A stretch of DNA of 64,000 nucleotides. Origin: Thiosulfativibrio zosterae. GTDB taxonomy: Bacteria > Pseudomonadota > Gammaproteobacteria > Thiomicrospirales > Thiomicrospiraceae. Positions 1-7,957 of the stretch are shown here, in pieces (position 1 is the stretch's first letter; every line of letters starts with the position of its first letter). Made by a program: the position numbers and the translations under genes. The notes below the pieces were generated by a model. It was not told where the DNA came from, did not search any database, and was given only the letters and a program-made list of their open reading frames with translations. The stretch is taken from assembly GCF_011398155.1 (NCBI RefSeq), contig NZ_AP021888.1, forward strand, positions 62,001 to 126,000, given 5' to 3'.

Positions 1-629
1 TCGGGTTGTTGTTTCATTTCTGCCGTTAAATTTACGACTTTGGTGTAACTGATAAATTTATCACCCACAAAAAACGCAGCACGACCTGTTTGGTCAGTTT
101 TAATAACATAGGGGTAGGTAGGGTCGTAACCACTGTCAATCAATCCACCAACCAGCTCTCTTGTTGTATAAGGCCCTATAAATGGAATCATCACAAAGGA
201 CGCTTCATTCCAAACACCCCAACGATATAAAGTTTGACCCAAATCTTCTTTCTGATGCACTAATCTGGCTGGGGTCGCAATATCTAATAATCCGCCTAAT
301 CCAAAAACCGTATTGATTGAAAAACGCATTAAACTGGTAAAACCCGCCTCACCTTTGCCTTGCAAAAAACTGTTGAGCATATTGATGGGTTCTTTCAAAT
401 TTGAAAAAAAGTTATCAAGCCCCGTTTTAGCAGGATCTGGCACATAATTGATATAAGCTTTGGCAACCGGTTCGCCAATTAAATCATTAAACCCCACATT
501 AAAATCATAGATCGTTCGATTATAGCTTTCGAAAGGATCCTGAGAATTCATGGGTTTAGATTCTGCCGCAAAGTTTGGCAAACTGACCAAACTGCTAAAT
601 ATCATTAAATTAATTTGTAAAAATTTCAT
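1..629 (-). CDS. mlaA: MlaA (VacJ) outer-membrane lipid asymmetry protein, 3' end cut by window
   Basis: MlaA is the outer-membrane component of the Mla system, which removes mislocalised phospholipids from the outer leaflet. The ATG at 627-629 begins a signal-like hydrophobic N-terminus ending near SLPNFAA. It is followed by the family hallmark DPFESYNRTIYDFN, then GLGGLLDIATPA and the GPYTTRELVGGLID segment typical of MlaA. About 209 codons are visible and the frame runs off position 1. An in-frame TAA at 642-644 limits the start to this ATG, so the absence of a lipobox cysteine is real: the protein seems to be exported without the lipid anchor found on E. coli MlaA. Partners MlaBCDEF are not in view. 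The family call is secure; the mode of membrane attachment is inferred. Confidence 0.88.
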   Translation of the reverse strand, partial: MKFLQINLMIFSSLVSLPNFAAESKPMNSQDPFESYNRTIYDFNVGFNDLIGEPVAKAYINYVPDPAKTGLDNFFSNLKEPINMLNSFLQGKGEAGFTSLMRFSINTVFGLGGLLDIATPARLVHQKEDLGQTLYRWGVWNEASFVMIPFIGPYTTRELVGGLIDSGYDPTYPYVIKTDQTGRAAFFVGDKFISYTKVVNLTAEMKQQP

Positions 630-669
630 TTTAGGTTCTTTTTATCTAAAAGTTAAATTGTCGTCTGAA

Positions 670-1587
670 TTAAGGTTCAAGTACAGCACAATGAAAATTT
701 ATTTTTTGAATTGATTGTTTTAACGATTCAATTAATTCTTTTCTAGGGAAGGTTTTGCGCCAAGCCATAATGACTGTGCGATTAGGGACTGGGTCGGTTA
801 AGGGTTTAAAAGTGAGCAGATCATTTTGTTGATTTTGCACAGATGAACAGGGAAGTACGGTTATGCCAGCACCTGATGCTACCATATAACGAATGGTTTC
901 TAGTGAGCTGCCTTCTAAAGTCTTTTGCCAATTATCGCTGTGATAATTCATGTGAATTAAATTAGGGTAAGCCTCGGTTACCTGATCTCTAAAACAATGA
1001 CCAGAGCCTAAGAGCAAAAAAGTTTCATTGGTGATTTTTTCTAAAGACACTCGGTCATGTTTGGCTAAGGGATGTTGATTGGGTAAAGCTGCCACAAAGT
1101 CTTCGGTATAAAGTTCTAAGGTTTCGATATTGGGCTCATGAAAGGGTAAGGAAATAAACATGACATCTATCTCACCCTGTTGTAATTTTTGCGCTAAAAC
1201 ATGGGTATAGTTCTCTTCAACTATTAAATGGGTTTTGGGAGAAATCTCATGAAATATGGGAATCAGTTTTGGCAGTAAATAAGGGCCTACGGTATAAATG
1301 GCGCCTATTTTGAGTTCTGTTTGGCTTTTATTTTCATTACTGGCTAAGAGTTTAATTTGTTTGCTGGTATTTAAAATTTCATTGGCTAAGAAAACAATTT
1401 TTTCACCGATTGGGGTCACCAACACTTCGTTTTTTTTTCTTTCAAACAGGGTGACTTCTAATTCATCTTCAATTTTTTTAATCGCAACGCTTAAAGTGGG
1501 TTGGCTGATAAAACAAACTTCAGCAGCTTTTTTAAATTGTTTTTCTTTAGCTAAGGCACAAATATATTTCAATTCATTGAGCGTCAT
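670..1587 (-). CDS. oxyR: OxyR-like LysR-family transcriptional regulator
   Basis: This 305-residue LysR-type regulator has an N-terminal winged helix-turn-helix (residues 1-60, with FISQPTLSVAIKKIEDEL) and a two-lobed effector domain. The motif GSGHCFRDQV matches the peroxide-sensing cysteine segment of OxyR (E. coli Cys199), and SSLETIRYMVASGAGITVLP matches the OxyR C-terminal lobe. The resolving cysteine (E. coli Cys208), expected nine residues later, is Tyr here (TEAYPNL, codon TAC). Extra cysteines occur in VLPCSS and near the C-terminus. The gene is divergent from a nitroreductase, and the window also carries a cytochrome c peroxidase, a peroxiredoxin and a Dyp peroxidase, plausible regulon members. 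It is OxyR-related by sequence; whether it works by disulfide switching is doubtful. Confidence 0.8.
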   Translation of the reverse strand: MTLNELKYICALAKEKQFKKAAEVCFISQPTLSVAIKKIEDELEVTLFERKKNEVLVTPIGEKIVFLANEILNTSKQIKLLASNENKSQTELKIGAIYTVGPYLLPKLIPIFHEISPKTHLIVEENYTHVLAQKLQQGEIDVMFISLPFHEPNIETLELYTEDFVAALPNQHPLAKHDRVSLEKITNETFLLLGSGHCFRDQVTEAYPNLIHMNYHSDNWQKTLEGSSLETIRYMVASGAGITVLPCSSVQNQQNDLLTFKPLTDPVPNRTVIMAWRKTFPRKELIESLKQSIQKINFHCAVLEP

Positions 1588-1891
1588 TTTTTAAACAAGC
1601 CTTTTTTTGAAGGAGAAAAGTTATCCCTATAGTATTATTTATTTTATATAGATTCTTTTGTTTTTATTGTTATTACTGAAGCTTTTTTGCGTTGATAAGT
1701 CATTTTTTAGTTTATTTATTAAACAGTTAGCTTGTTATTAAAAGCAGAATAACCCCACAAATAACCCCTTGTTTTGCATGTGGGTAGTTTGTGCATAAAA
1801 TTGGCTTGCCGAAAATACTCACATTTTATGCACATTTCTTCACAGGTTTTCATTAGACTTATACGCGATTAAAAAAGAAGTTAGAGGTCTT
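1588..1891. other. Divergent intergenic region between oxyR-like gene and nitroreductase
   Basis: This 304-bp AT-rich spacer holds the control regions of two divergent genes. The only clear structure is the 12-bp inverted repeat at 1790-1834, annotated separately. I see no open frame or RNA gene. A ribosome-binding stretch (GTTAGAGG) lies just before the ATG at 1892. Confidence 0.6.
1790..1834. promoter_or_regulatory. Perfect 12-bp inverted repeat upstream of nitroreductase
   Basis: TGTGCATAAAAT at 1790-1801 and its exact complement ATTTTATGCACA at 1823-1834 are separated by 21 bp, giving 33 bp centre to centre, about three helical turns. The element sits 58-102 bp before the nitroreductase start. 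It could be an operator for a dimeric regulator binding one face of the helix; the divergent LysR-type gene is the obvious candidate. A transcript hairpin is the alternative. Confidence 0.5.
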
Positions 1892-2458
1892 ATGTCTATC
1901 GCAGCTGTCATTAAAAATCGTCGCACCACCTATCAATTTACTAACGAAAAAGTGCCGCAAGAAATCCTTAATCAATGCCTTGAAGCAGCCATTTGGGCAC
2001 CCAACCACAAAATGCGACAACCTTGGTTGTTTTGGCAATTAGGTGAGGTCAGTCAAGCTTGGCTGGCGCAAATTTATGCCGAACATCGCGCCTCTAAAAA
2101 GGTTAGCCAACAAGACCCAGAATGGACTTGTTTATATGACAAAGCTGTTCAAAAATTTCAACGCATTCCCCAAGTGATATTGGTGGGGCAAAAATTGGTT
2201 GAGCATCCTGTGGATGTGATGGAAGACTATGCGGCTTGTGCCTGTGCCATTCAAAATTTTCAATTGATGGCAACTGAATGTCAACTGGGCGTGCAATGGA
2301 GCACTGGCCCAGTGATTGGTGATGATCGTGTTTATCAGTATTTAAACCTCGATAAAACGCAAACCAAGCTGATTGCAGCGCTTTATATGGGTTTTCCAGA
2401 CTGTGAGGTGACTTCGGTAAGAAAGTCTGTTGAAGCCTCTTTAATTCAGCTAGATTAA
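1892..2458 (+). CDS. Nitroreductase-family flavoprotein
   Basis: This 188-residue single-domain protein of the FMN-dependent nitroreductase superfamily starts MSIAAVIKNRRTTYQF, the usual R-R-x(2)-Y-x-F opening that contacts FMN phosphate. It contains APNHKMRQPWLFW (the usual APSxxNxQPW segment), a central EDYAACACAIQNFQLMA helix and a C-terminal GxxGPV-type turn (WSTGPVIGD). Such enzymes use NAD(P)H to reduce nitro compounds, quinones or flavins; the substrate cannot be told from sequence. It is one of the few plus-strand genes and is divergent from the OxyR-like regulator, so oxidative or electrophile stress is a reasonable guess. Its stop lies 4 bp from the stop of the convergent GGDEF/EAL gene, with no visible terminator. 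Confidence 0.82.
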   Translation: MSIAAVIKNRRTTYQFTNEKVPQEILNQCLEAAIWAPNHKMRQPWLFWQLGEVSQAWLAQIYAEHRASKKVSQQDPEWTCLYDKAVQKFQRIPQVILVGQKLVEHPVDVMEDYAACACAIQNFQLMATECQLGVQWSTGPVIGDDRVYQYLNLDKTQTKLIAALYMGFPDCEVTSVRKSVEASLIQLD

Positions 2459-2462
2459 GCAA

Positions 2463-4499
2463 TCAAATATGATGGATTTTGCGGGCGTATTCCAAGAACT
2501 GTTGTGGCTCTAAGGGTTTAGAAAATAAAAATCCTTGGCACATTTGGCAATCGTGCGCCAATAAAAAGGTTTTTTGTTCTTGGGTTTCAACCCCTTCTGC
2601 TATAACGCTCATCGACAAGTTATGGGTTAAATTGATAATGGTTTTGGCAATGGCGGCGGGTTTTTCATTGTCTGGTAAACCATCCACAAAACTTTTATCA
2701 ATTTTAAGCTGGTCAATCGGTAGGTTTTTTAAATAACTCAGTGATGAAAAACCGGTGCCAAAATCATCCAACGAAATTTTAAAACCAATCATTTTGAGTT
2801 GATTTAAGATTTTGGTGGTTTCTTCTAGATCATTTAAAAAGATACCTTCGGTAATTTCGAATTTAATTTGGTAAGGCACAATTTCATATTTTTTAATGGC
2901 CTCTTTCAAAAACGCCACCAGGTTTTTTTCAAAAAAGTGAATTGGACTGAGGTTAATTGAAATCACCAGATGGTTGATGTGATTTTTTTGAATAAACTCA
3001 AACACACTGGCAATCAACCAATTCGAAATCGGAATAATGGTTTGGTTGTCTTCTGCAATGGGTATAAATACCGCAGGACTGACCAGTTCGCCTTTTTTAT
3101 ACCAGCGCAATAAAACCTCACCACCGGTGGTTTTACCCGTTTCCATATGCACTTGAGGTTGGATTACCCAATGCAACTCATCTTTAATCAGGGCATTTTT
3201 TAAGGCATCATCTAACAAACTTTTGTATTTAATTTCGACTTCCATATTTTCTTCAAAAAATTGAATTTGGTTTTTACCCAATTCTTTAGATTTGAATAAA
3301 GCGATGTCCGCCTGTTTTAAAAGCTCATTAGCGCTGTAATTTTCACCATCAAATACCGTCACCCCAATTGAAAAATAGCTGTTGTAAATTAAGTTTTTCA
3401 ATACATAGGGTTCGTTTAAATTTAATAATAAATTAGCGGTCATATTGGATAACAGCGAAAAGTTATTTTGATTACTTAAATTATTAAAAATAATTAAAAA
3501 TTCATCACCCCCAAATCTAAAACTCACATCAGTTGGTTTTAAAAAATGCTGAATGCGTTTGGCAATTTCAACCAACAACAAATCCCCTTGATCGTGACCA
3601 TAGGTATCGTTTAAATGTTTAAAGCGGCTGATATCTATAAAAACCAGTCCAGCGCTTTGGTAGTTTTTGGCGTTATTGGCCTGTGTTTTATGAATTTCTT
3701 TTTCAAAGTTAGAACGGTTATATAAGCCTGTTAGCGCATCTTTGTGGGCAATATCTTCAATTTGCGCAAATTGCTGCTGGATTTTGGATTCCATTTGATT
3801 GAAGTTGTTCATCAAATCCCCAATCTCATCATTTTTAATATTATTGAAAATGGCATTGGTTTGTTGTGGATTGGATTTTTTAGTGGCTTGAATAATGTGA
3901 TTAATGCGTAAGGTTAAACTGTTACCCAATAACCAGGCAATCAATGAACCAATCAAAATGGCCAAAAATGCATAAATAAATCCTTCGCGGGTAATTACTT
4001 GTAAGTTTTGATGTAAATCTTGGTTGTTGATAGCCACCCTAGCCCAAGCCAGATTATTGTTTTTAATACTGATTTGAGAAGCCACATCAATAATTTGTTC
4101 GTTATTTAATACAATGGTTTGGGGTTGGGTAGACCCTAAAAAATCAATGCTGGTTTGGTCAGATAAATAAAGCCCTACTTTTGTTTTATCGGTATGCGCC
4201 AAGATTTTACCTTGAATATTTACAATCATGGCATAGGCTAAATTGGGATGATTTTTTTGGGTTTGTAAAATCCCCTCTAACCCAGCTAGGTTGCTGGATA
4301 AGGTCCATTCTAAACTATTGTAGGCCAGGGTTTTAGATAGGGTAAGCGCGTGTTCAGTGGCTTGTTTTAATAAGAACTTGCGTTCCTTTGACACCATATC
4401 AAATATAAAAACACTCATCAGCAAAGCGTTTACCAAGGCAATGCTTAATATAAGTTTGTATTTAATAGAGTTGGGCCAAAGCCACTGAAAAATAGTCAA
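2463..4499 (-). CDS. Membrane GGDEF-EAL c-di-GMP enzyme, partner of binding lipoprotein
   Basis: This 678-residue protein starts at a TTG, 4 bp after the upstream gene ends. N-terminal TM helix (about 14-32), periplasmic sensor region, second TM (about 170-192), HAMP-like linker, GGDEF domain (RFGGDEF near residue 330) and EAL domain (GEVLLRW near 461, DDFGTGFSSLSYLKNLP and AEGVE later). The GGDEF signature is intact, but the I-site arginine is replaced (KPTD, not RxxD). The EAL-domain motifs look catalytically competent (EVL variant). Both synthesis and hydrolysis of c-di-GMP are therefore possible, and the balance cannot be read from sequence. The gene is last in an operon with a PhnD-like periplasmic binding lipoprotein, an arrangement like Vibrio cholerae NspS-MbaA, where a binding protein controls a GGDEF-EAL partner. 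Confidence 0.87.
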   Translation of the reverse strand: MTIFQWLWPNSIKYKLILSIALVNALLMSVFIFDMVSKERKFLLKQATEHALTLSKTLAYNSLEWTLSSNLAGLEGILQTQKNHPNLAYAMIVNIQGKILAHTDKTKVGLYLSDQTSIDFLGSTQPQTIVLNNEQIIDVASQISIKNNNLAWARVAINNQDLHQNLQVITREGFIYAFLAILIGSLIAWLLGNSLTLRINHIIQATKKSNPQQTNAIFNNIKNDEIGDLMNNFNQMESKIQQQFAQIEDIAHKDALTGLYNRSNFEKEIHKTQANNAKNYQSAGLVFIDISRFKHLNDTYGHDQGDLLLVEIAKRIQHFLKPTDVSFRFGGDEFLIIFNNLSNQNNFSLLSNMTANLLLNLNEPYVLKNLIYNSYFSIGVTVFDGENYSANELLKQADIALFKSKELGKNQIQFFEENMEVEIKYKSLLDDALKNALIKDELHWVIQPQVHMETGKTTGGEVLLRWYKKGELVSPAVFIPIAEDNQTIIPISNWLIASVFEFIQKNHINHLVISINLSPIHFFEKNLVAFLKEAIKKYEIVPYQIKFEITEGIFLNDLEETTKILNQLKMIGFKISLDDFGTGFSSLSYLKNLPIDQLKIDKSFVDGLPDNEKPAAIAKTIINLTHNLSMSVIAEGVETQEQKTFLLAHDCQMCQGFLFSKPLEPQQFLEYARKIHHI

Positions 4500-4503
4500 A
4501 AGG

Positions 4504-5445
4504 TTAATCTCTGCTGGTTTTATCTAAAAGCGAATTATCGCCCAGGGTTTTTCTAAACTTTTCTATAAAATCTGCCACAGGTGCATAGGTTTCATTATTG
4601 GCTTGGTAAATTTTTTGCAGATTCATTCTTTCTAAAAGAGCCTCACCTTCTGGTGTTTGGTCTAGGTTGGCTAATAAGTGTTGTACCCTTAAAGCCAATT
4701 CGGCTGGCACTGTAACCGTGTGGTACATAAAACTATTATTAGGCAAAGTATCGGTTTCTGCAAAAATTTCTAATTGATTGGCTATCTCTGGCTGCTGTTT
4801 TTCAAGTTCTAACCAAGGCACTGGCCAGGTGGCTGAAGCAATGGTTTGTCCGGTATAAACATTTAAAATACTAGACTCCTGTGAGCCTACATAGAGTGTT
4901 TTGGTGTCATTTTGAATATCTAATCCATGAGTGACTAGGTAGTATTGCGGCATCATGGTTGCAGCCAAAGCCGTGGGTGCAGGGTAGGCAATCGATTTGC
5001 CTTTTAGCTGATTAATATCGGTAATATTTTGGTCTTTTCTGACCAAAATAATGCCTTTAAATAAATCATTTGACCCCATTTGATTAATCACTTTGTAGCG
5101 TTTTTTAATGGCATTTAAAGTTTGATAGGGATTTGGCAGTAAAAAATCTAAGGATTCCTTGGCAATTTTTTGGTCATAACTGGGGTAATCTTTAGAGGCT
5201 TGAATACGGAATTGGGCGTTACTAATGTGTTGTGTTAAATAATCGGCTAAAGGATTAAACACTTCATAAAGTTTGCTGGGATTATGAAGCGGATGAACGC
5301 CAATAATATAAGTTTTGGTGATTTGATTGATGGGGGTTTGGCTGTATTGTGGCTGATAAGGTGGCAATTCATCGCCACAGCCCACTAAACCGAGCAGCAG
5401 GATAAATGGGAACAGCCATTTTAAGTAAAGCACCCTACTGACCAT
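4504..5445 (-). CDS. PhnD-like periplasmic substrate-binding lipoprotein
   Basis: This protein of about 313 residues belongs to the phosphate/phosphite/phosphonate (PhnD-type) binding family. I place the start at the ATG at 5443-5445, which has GGAG upstream; the frame opens four codons earlier at a TTG. A hydrophobic signal ends in a lipobox (LGLVGC), predicting a lipidated periplasmic protein. Family features are YIIGVHPLHNPSKLYEVFNP, the DFLLPNPYQTLNAIK segment, DINQLKGKSIAYPAP and NNSFMYHTVTVP. No ABC permease or ATPase is adjacent. Instead the gene is followed after 4 bp by a membrane GGDEF-EAL protein, so it more likely presents a ligand to that sensor than feeds a transporter. The ligand is unknown. 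Confidence 0.83.
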   Translation of the reverse strand: MVSRVLYLKWLFPFILLLGLVGCGDELPPYQPQYSQTPINQITKTYIIGVHPLHNPSKLYEVFNPLADYLTQHISNAQFRIQASKDYPSYDQKIAKESLDFLLPNPYQTLNAIKKRYKVINQMGSNDLFKGIILVRKDQNITDINQLKGKSIAYPAPTALAATMMPQYYLVTHGLDIQNDTKTLYVGSQESSILNVYTGQTIASATWPVPWLELEKQQPEIANQLEIFAETDTLPNNSFMYHTVTVPAELALRVQHLLANLDQTPEGEALLERMNLQKIYQANNETYAPVADFIEKFRKTLGDNSLLDKTSRD

Positions 5446-5460
5446 CCATGTCTCCAAAGT

Positions 5461-5799
5461 TTAAAAATTTAAGGTTTCTTCTTCGCTGATAAAATTAGCG
5501 TTAAACCCTAAAGATTGTCTCACCGAGCGTTTAAATAACAGTTTGTTTTGTACGGGTAAAGGTAAATCAGTAAATCGAATGAGGTTTTTCGCCATCATTA
5601 AATCCAACATATCTTCGATCACCCGCACCATATCCAAATCGAGTTTTTCTAAAATCTTTTTAACCAAGGCATCATTTTGAGCATTGTCTAAAAACATTTT
5701 TAATTCAGGATCAAACAAATTCACTTCTTCTAACCCATCAGCGGGACTGAAATAAATATTGGCAATCGACCCTTCAGCAGAACGCTTGATATAAATCAT
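5461..5799 (-). CDS. Conserved hypothetical protein, first gene of the binding-protein/GGDEF operon
   Basis: This 112-residue acidic cytoplasmic protein has no signal or membrane segment. It opens MIYIKRSAEGSIANI and ends with a helical region containing DMVRVIEDMLDLMMAKNLIR followed by FTDLPLPVQNKLL. That pattern matches a widespread small proteobacterial family, from memory sometimes mislabelled 'tryptophan synthase subunit beta'; it has none of the TrpB catalytic domain. It ends 3 bp before the frame of the binding lipoprotein opens, so the three genes look co-transcribed. No function can be assigned. Confidence 0.7.
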   Translation of the reverse strand: MIYIKRSAEGSIANIYFSPADGLEEVNLFDPELKMFLDNAQNDALVKKILEKLDLDMVRVIEDMLDLMMAKNLIRFTDLPLPVQNKLLFKRSVRQSLGFNANFISEEETLNF

Positions 5800-5842
5800 A
5801 CTGAATTTCTCTTATTTTTATATGCAATTCTACATAAAAAAT

Positions 5843-5856
5843 AACCAGGCCTGGTT
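5843..5856. repeat. Uptake-like palindrome copy 1
   Basis: Exact AACCAGGCCTGGTT between the chemoreceptor terminator and the small operon gene. The minus-strand side continues ATTTTTT, as in most other copies. Confidence 0.85.
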
Positions 5857-5861
5857 AAAAA

Positions 5862-5892
5862 AACCGCTAAAAATTGATTTTTAGGCGGTTTT
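5862..5892 (-). terminator. Rho-independent terminator of the chemoreceptor gene
   Basis: ACCGC-TAAAAAT pairs with ATTTTTA-GGCGGT (one bulged base). On the minus strand the stem is followed by a run of Ts. It lies about 30 bp past the stop codon of the gene ending at 5921. Confidence 0.75.
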
Positions 5893-5920
5893 TAAAGGAT
5901 TTTTAAATAGGTTTAAAAAA

Positions 5921-7939
5921 TTAAAGCTTAAATGCTTTAACCACCTGTTCCAAATTTTGAGCCGATTCTGATACCGCATTGATTTGTTGTACGGTGCGCT
6001 GAATCATTTGCGTGTTGTGTTGACTGATATTTTCAGCCTGAGAGACCGCTTGGGTAATGTTTTGCGCCGATTGACTTTGTTCAATACTGGCTTGGTTAAT
6101 GGAATTGACCGATTGCTGGAGCGTTTCGACTTTTTGTTTAACCTGTTCTAAAGAGTGATTGACATGGTTAACCAACTCTACCCCATTATTGACCTTTTCA
6201 TTAGAGTTAGAAATAAGCGTTGATATTTCTTTCGCCGCATCTGCCGACTTACCAGCCAGATTTCTCACCTCGCCGGCAACCACGGCAAACCCTCTGCCCT
6301 GTTCGCCCGCTCTAGCCGCTTCTACCGCAGCGTTAAGCGCCAAAAGATTGGTTTGGAAAGCAATGCTGTCAATCAGATTAATAATATCGACAATTTTGCC
6401 TGATGATTCTTTTATGTCATCCATTGCTGACACCATGCGTTGCATCACCGCCATCCCTTCATTTAAAGCGGTGACCTGCTCATCGGTAATTTGGGTGGCT
6501 TTGCTGGTGTTTTGGGTGTTAGAGCGAATTTTGTCGGTGGTGTCTTCCACGGCTTGTAAAGTGCTGTGCAGGGTTTGAGATTGTTGATTGGAGCTTTGTT
6601 CTACCGATTCAGAATCTTCACGCACCTGAACAATTTGTTGCTGAATATGGGTTGAAGCCTGAGAGACTTCGCTGATTAATCTGGCTAAATTATCCAAGGA
6701 ACCATTTAAAGAGGTTTTAACTTGGTTGAGTTCACCCTCATAGTGACCTTTAATTTTTACCGACAAGTTTCCTTGCGCCAAGTTGTCAGACACTGTGCCC
6801 ATTTCTTTCATATAAGCTTGTAGTCTATCTAAAGTGGCATGCACACTGTCTTTAAGTTTGCTTAGGTCACCTTCAAAACCTTCAATGGGTAAGCGTTCGC
6901 CAAAATTCCCTTTGGCCACTTGCGCCATTAAAGAGCTCACAGCCATAACCGCTACATTGAGTTTTTGGCTGGTTTCTTCGGTCACTTTTTGTTGTTTAGC
7001 CACTTGCGCTTGGGCGGCTTCTGCTTCAATGACTTTGCTGTCGGCAATGGCTTTTTGTTGGTCCAGTTCATTGAGTTTGATTTCTAAATCGACACTGGCT
7101 GCATGCGCTTTGCGCGAGGCTTGGCGAATTTGCAGCATCAAAATGGCCACCAACACCAACATGGCAATCACCAAAACAATCAGCGTGTTAGACAGAGTTT
7201 CGATGAAACGGTTAACTTTAAAATATTCACCACTGTAAAACTCACGCGAGTCTTTGATGGCTTTTTCAATATTGGAAGAGCTGATGTTGTCTAAAATTTT
7301 ATGGACTTTGGGTTGATACTCCATAATCAGACTGATGTGGGTTTTAAGAATGGTGTAATCAGATTCTGAAATGTTTTGCTTATAGCGTTTAATGCTGTTG
7401 AGTGTTACAAAAATATCTTGGGTTTTGACCGCTTCGTTACCCGACATATATTGAAACATTTGCGCCTCTAAATAGGCTAACAATTGTTTCATCAGCATGT
7501 TTTGTTCGGAAACTTTATGAATTCGAATCAACTCGGGTAAATAAGCTCTTGAGTTGCTCAGTAAAGAGTTGGCACGCATAAACTCCAAAACATAAGTATC
7601 GAGTTGGTTAGCGTCTTTAATGACTTCATTATTTTTTTCTAATAAAACTTGTTTTGCACGCGCATCCAAAAACTCGGGAACATAAACTAAAGCATTAGAA
7701 TAACGCTTAAGTTTTACTAAGTTGGCTTGTAAGAAATCATAGTGCCCTACGCCACCGCGCCCAGATTTGAAAGCATTTTCAGAGGTTCTTAAAAAGTAGT
7801 TTTCCAACTTAGAATAACCATTCATATAGGCTTCATGGTGGGTTTCATTGATGTTGGGTTTTATGGCAATAATGCTGATGACCCCAATAATAATGGCGAC
7901 AATTAAAGTCATTAACAGAGTGTTTGCAGTGTTTTTCAT
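5921..7939 (-). CDS. Methyl-accepting chemotaxis protein
   Basis: This 672-residue chemoreceptor has a TM helix at residues 9-28, a helical periplasmic domain of about 220 residues rich in charged helices (four-helix-bundle type), a second TM near 255-275, a coiled coil ([20 protein letters not shown]), HAMP-type repeats ([16 protein letters not shown] and [15 protein letters not shown]), and the cytoplasmic signalling hairpin with its tip near residue 550 ([35 protein letters not shown]). The ligand is unknown. No C-terminal pentapeptide for methylation enzymes is seen. It starts 18 bp after the cytochrome c peroxidase gene ends, so the two may share a transcript, which would link motility to peroxide or respiratory state. 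A strong terminator follows. Confidence 0.9.
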   Translation of the reverse strand: MKNTANTLLMTLIVAIIIGVISIIAIKPNINETHHEAYMNGYSKLENYFLRTSENAFKSGRGGVGHYDFLQANLVKLKRYSNALVYVPEFLDARAKQVLLEKNNEVIKDANQLDTYVLEFMRANSLLSNSRAYLPELIRIHKVSEQNMLMKQLLAYLEAQMFQYMSGNEAVKTQDIFVTLNSIKRYKQNISESDYTILKTHISLIMEYQPKVHKILDNISSSNIEKAIKDSREFYSGEYFKVNRFIETLSNTLIVLVIAMLVLVAILMLQIRQASRKAHAASVDLEIKLNELDQQKAIADSKVIEAEAAQAQVAKQQKVTEETSQKLNVAVMAVSSLMAQVAKGNFGERLPIEGFEGDLSKLKDSVHATLDRLQAYMKEMGTVSDNLAQGNLSVKIKGHYEGELNQVKTSLNGSLDNLARLISEVSQASTHIQQQIVQVREDSESVEQSSNQQSQTLHSTLQAVEDTTDKIRSNTQNTSKATQITDEQVTALNEGMAVMQRMVSAMDDIKESSGKIVDIINLIDSIAFQTNLLALNAAVEAARAGEQGRGFAVVAGEVRNLAGKSADAAKEISTLISNSNEKVNNGVELVNHVNHSLEQVKQKVETLQQSVNSINQASIEQSQSAQNITQAVSQAENISQHNTQMIQRTVQQINAVSESAQNLEQVVKAFKL

Positions 7940-7957
7940 AGGAAGACCTTAAGCGCG

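Noticed and set aside
5461-5799. Tryptophan synthase beta subunit
   Set aside because: The family is sometimes labelled so, but the protein is only 112 residues and lacks the PLP lysine and the TrpB fold motifs.
6159-6578. Long frames antisense to large genes (also at 9613, 19183, 27170, 30585, 55284 and others)
   Set aside because: They mirror the codon structure of the well-supported genes on the other strand and have no motifs or ribosome-binding sites.
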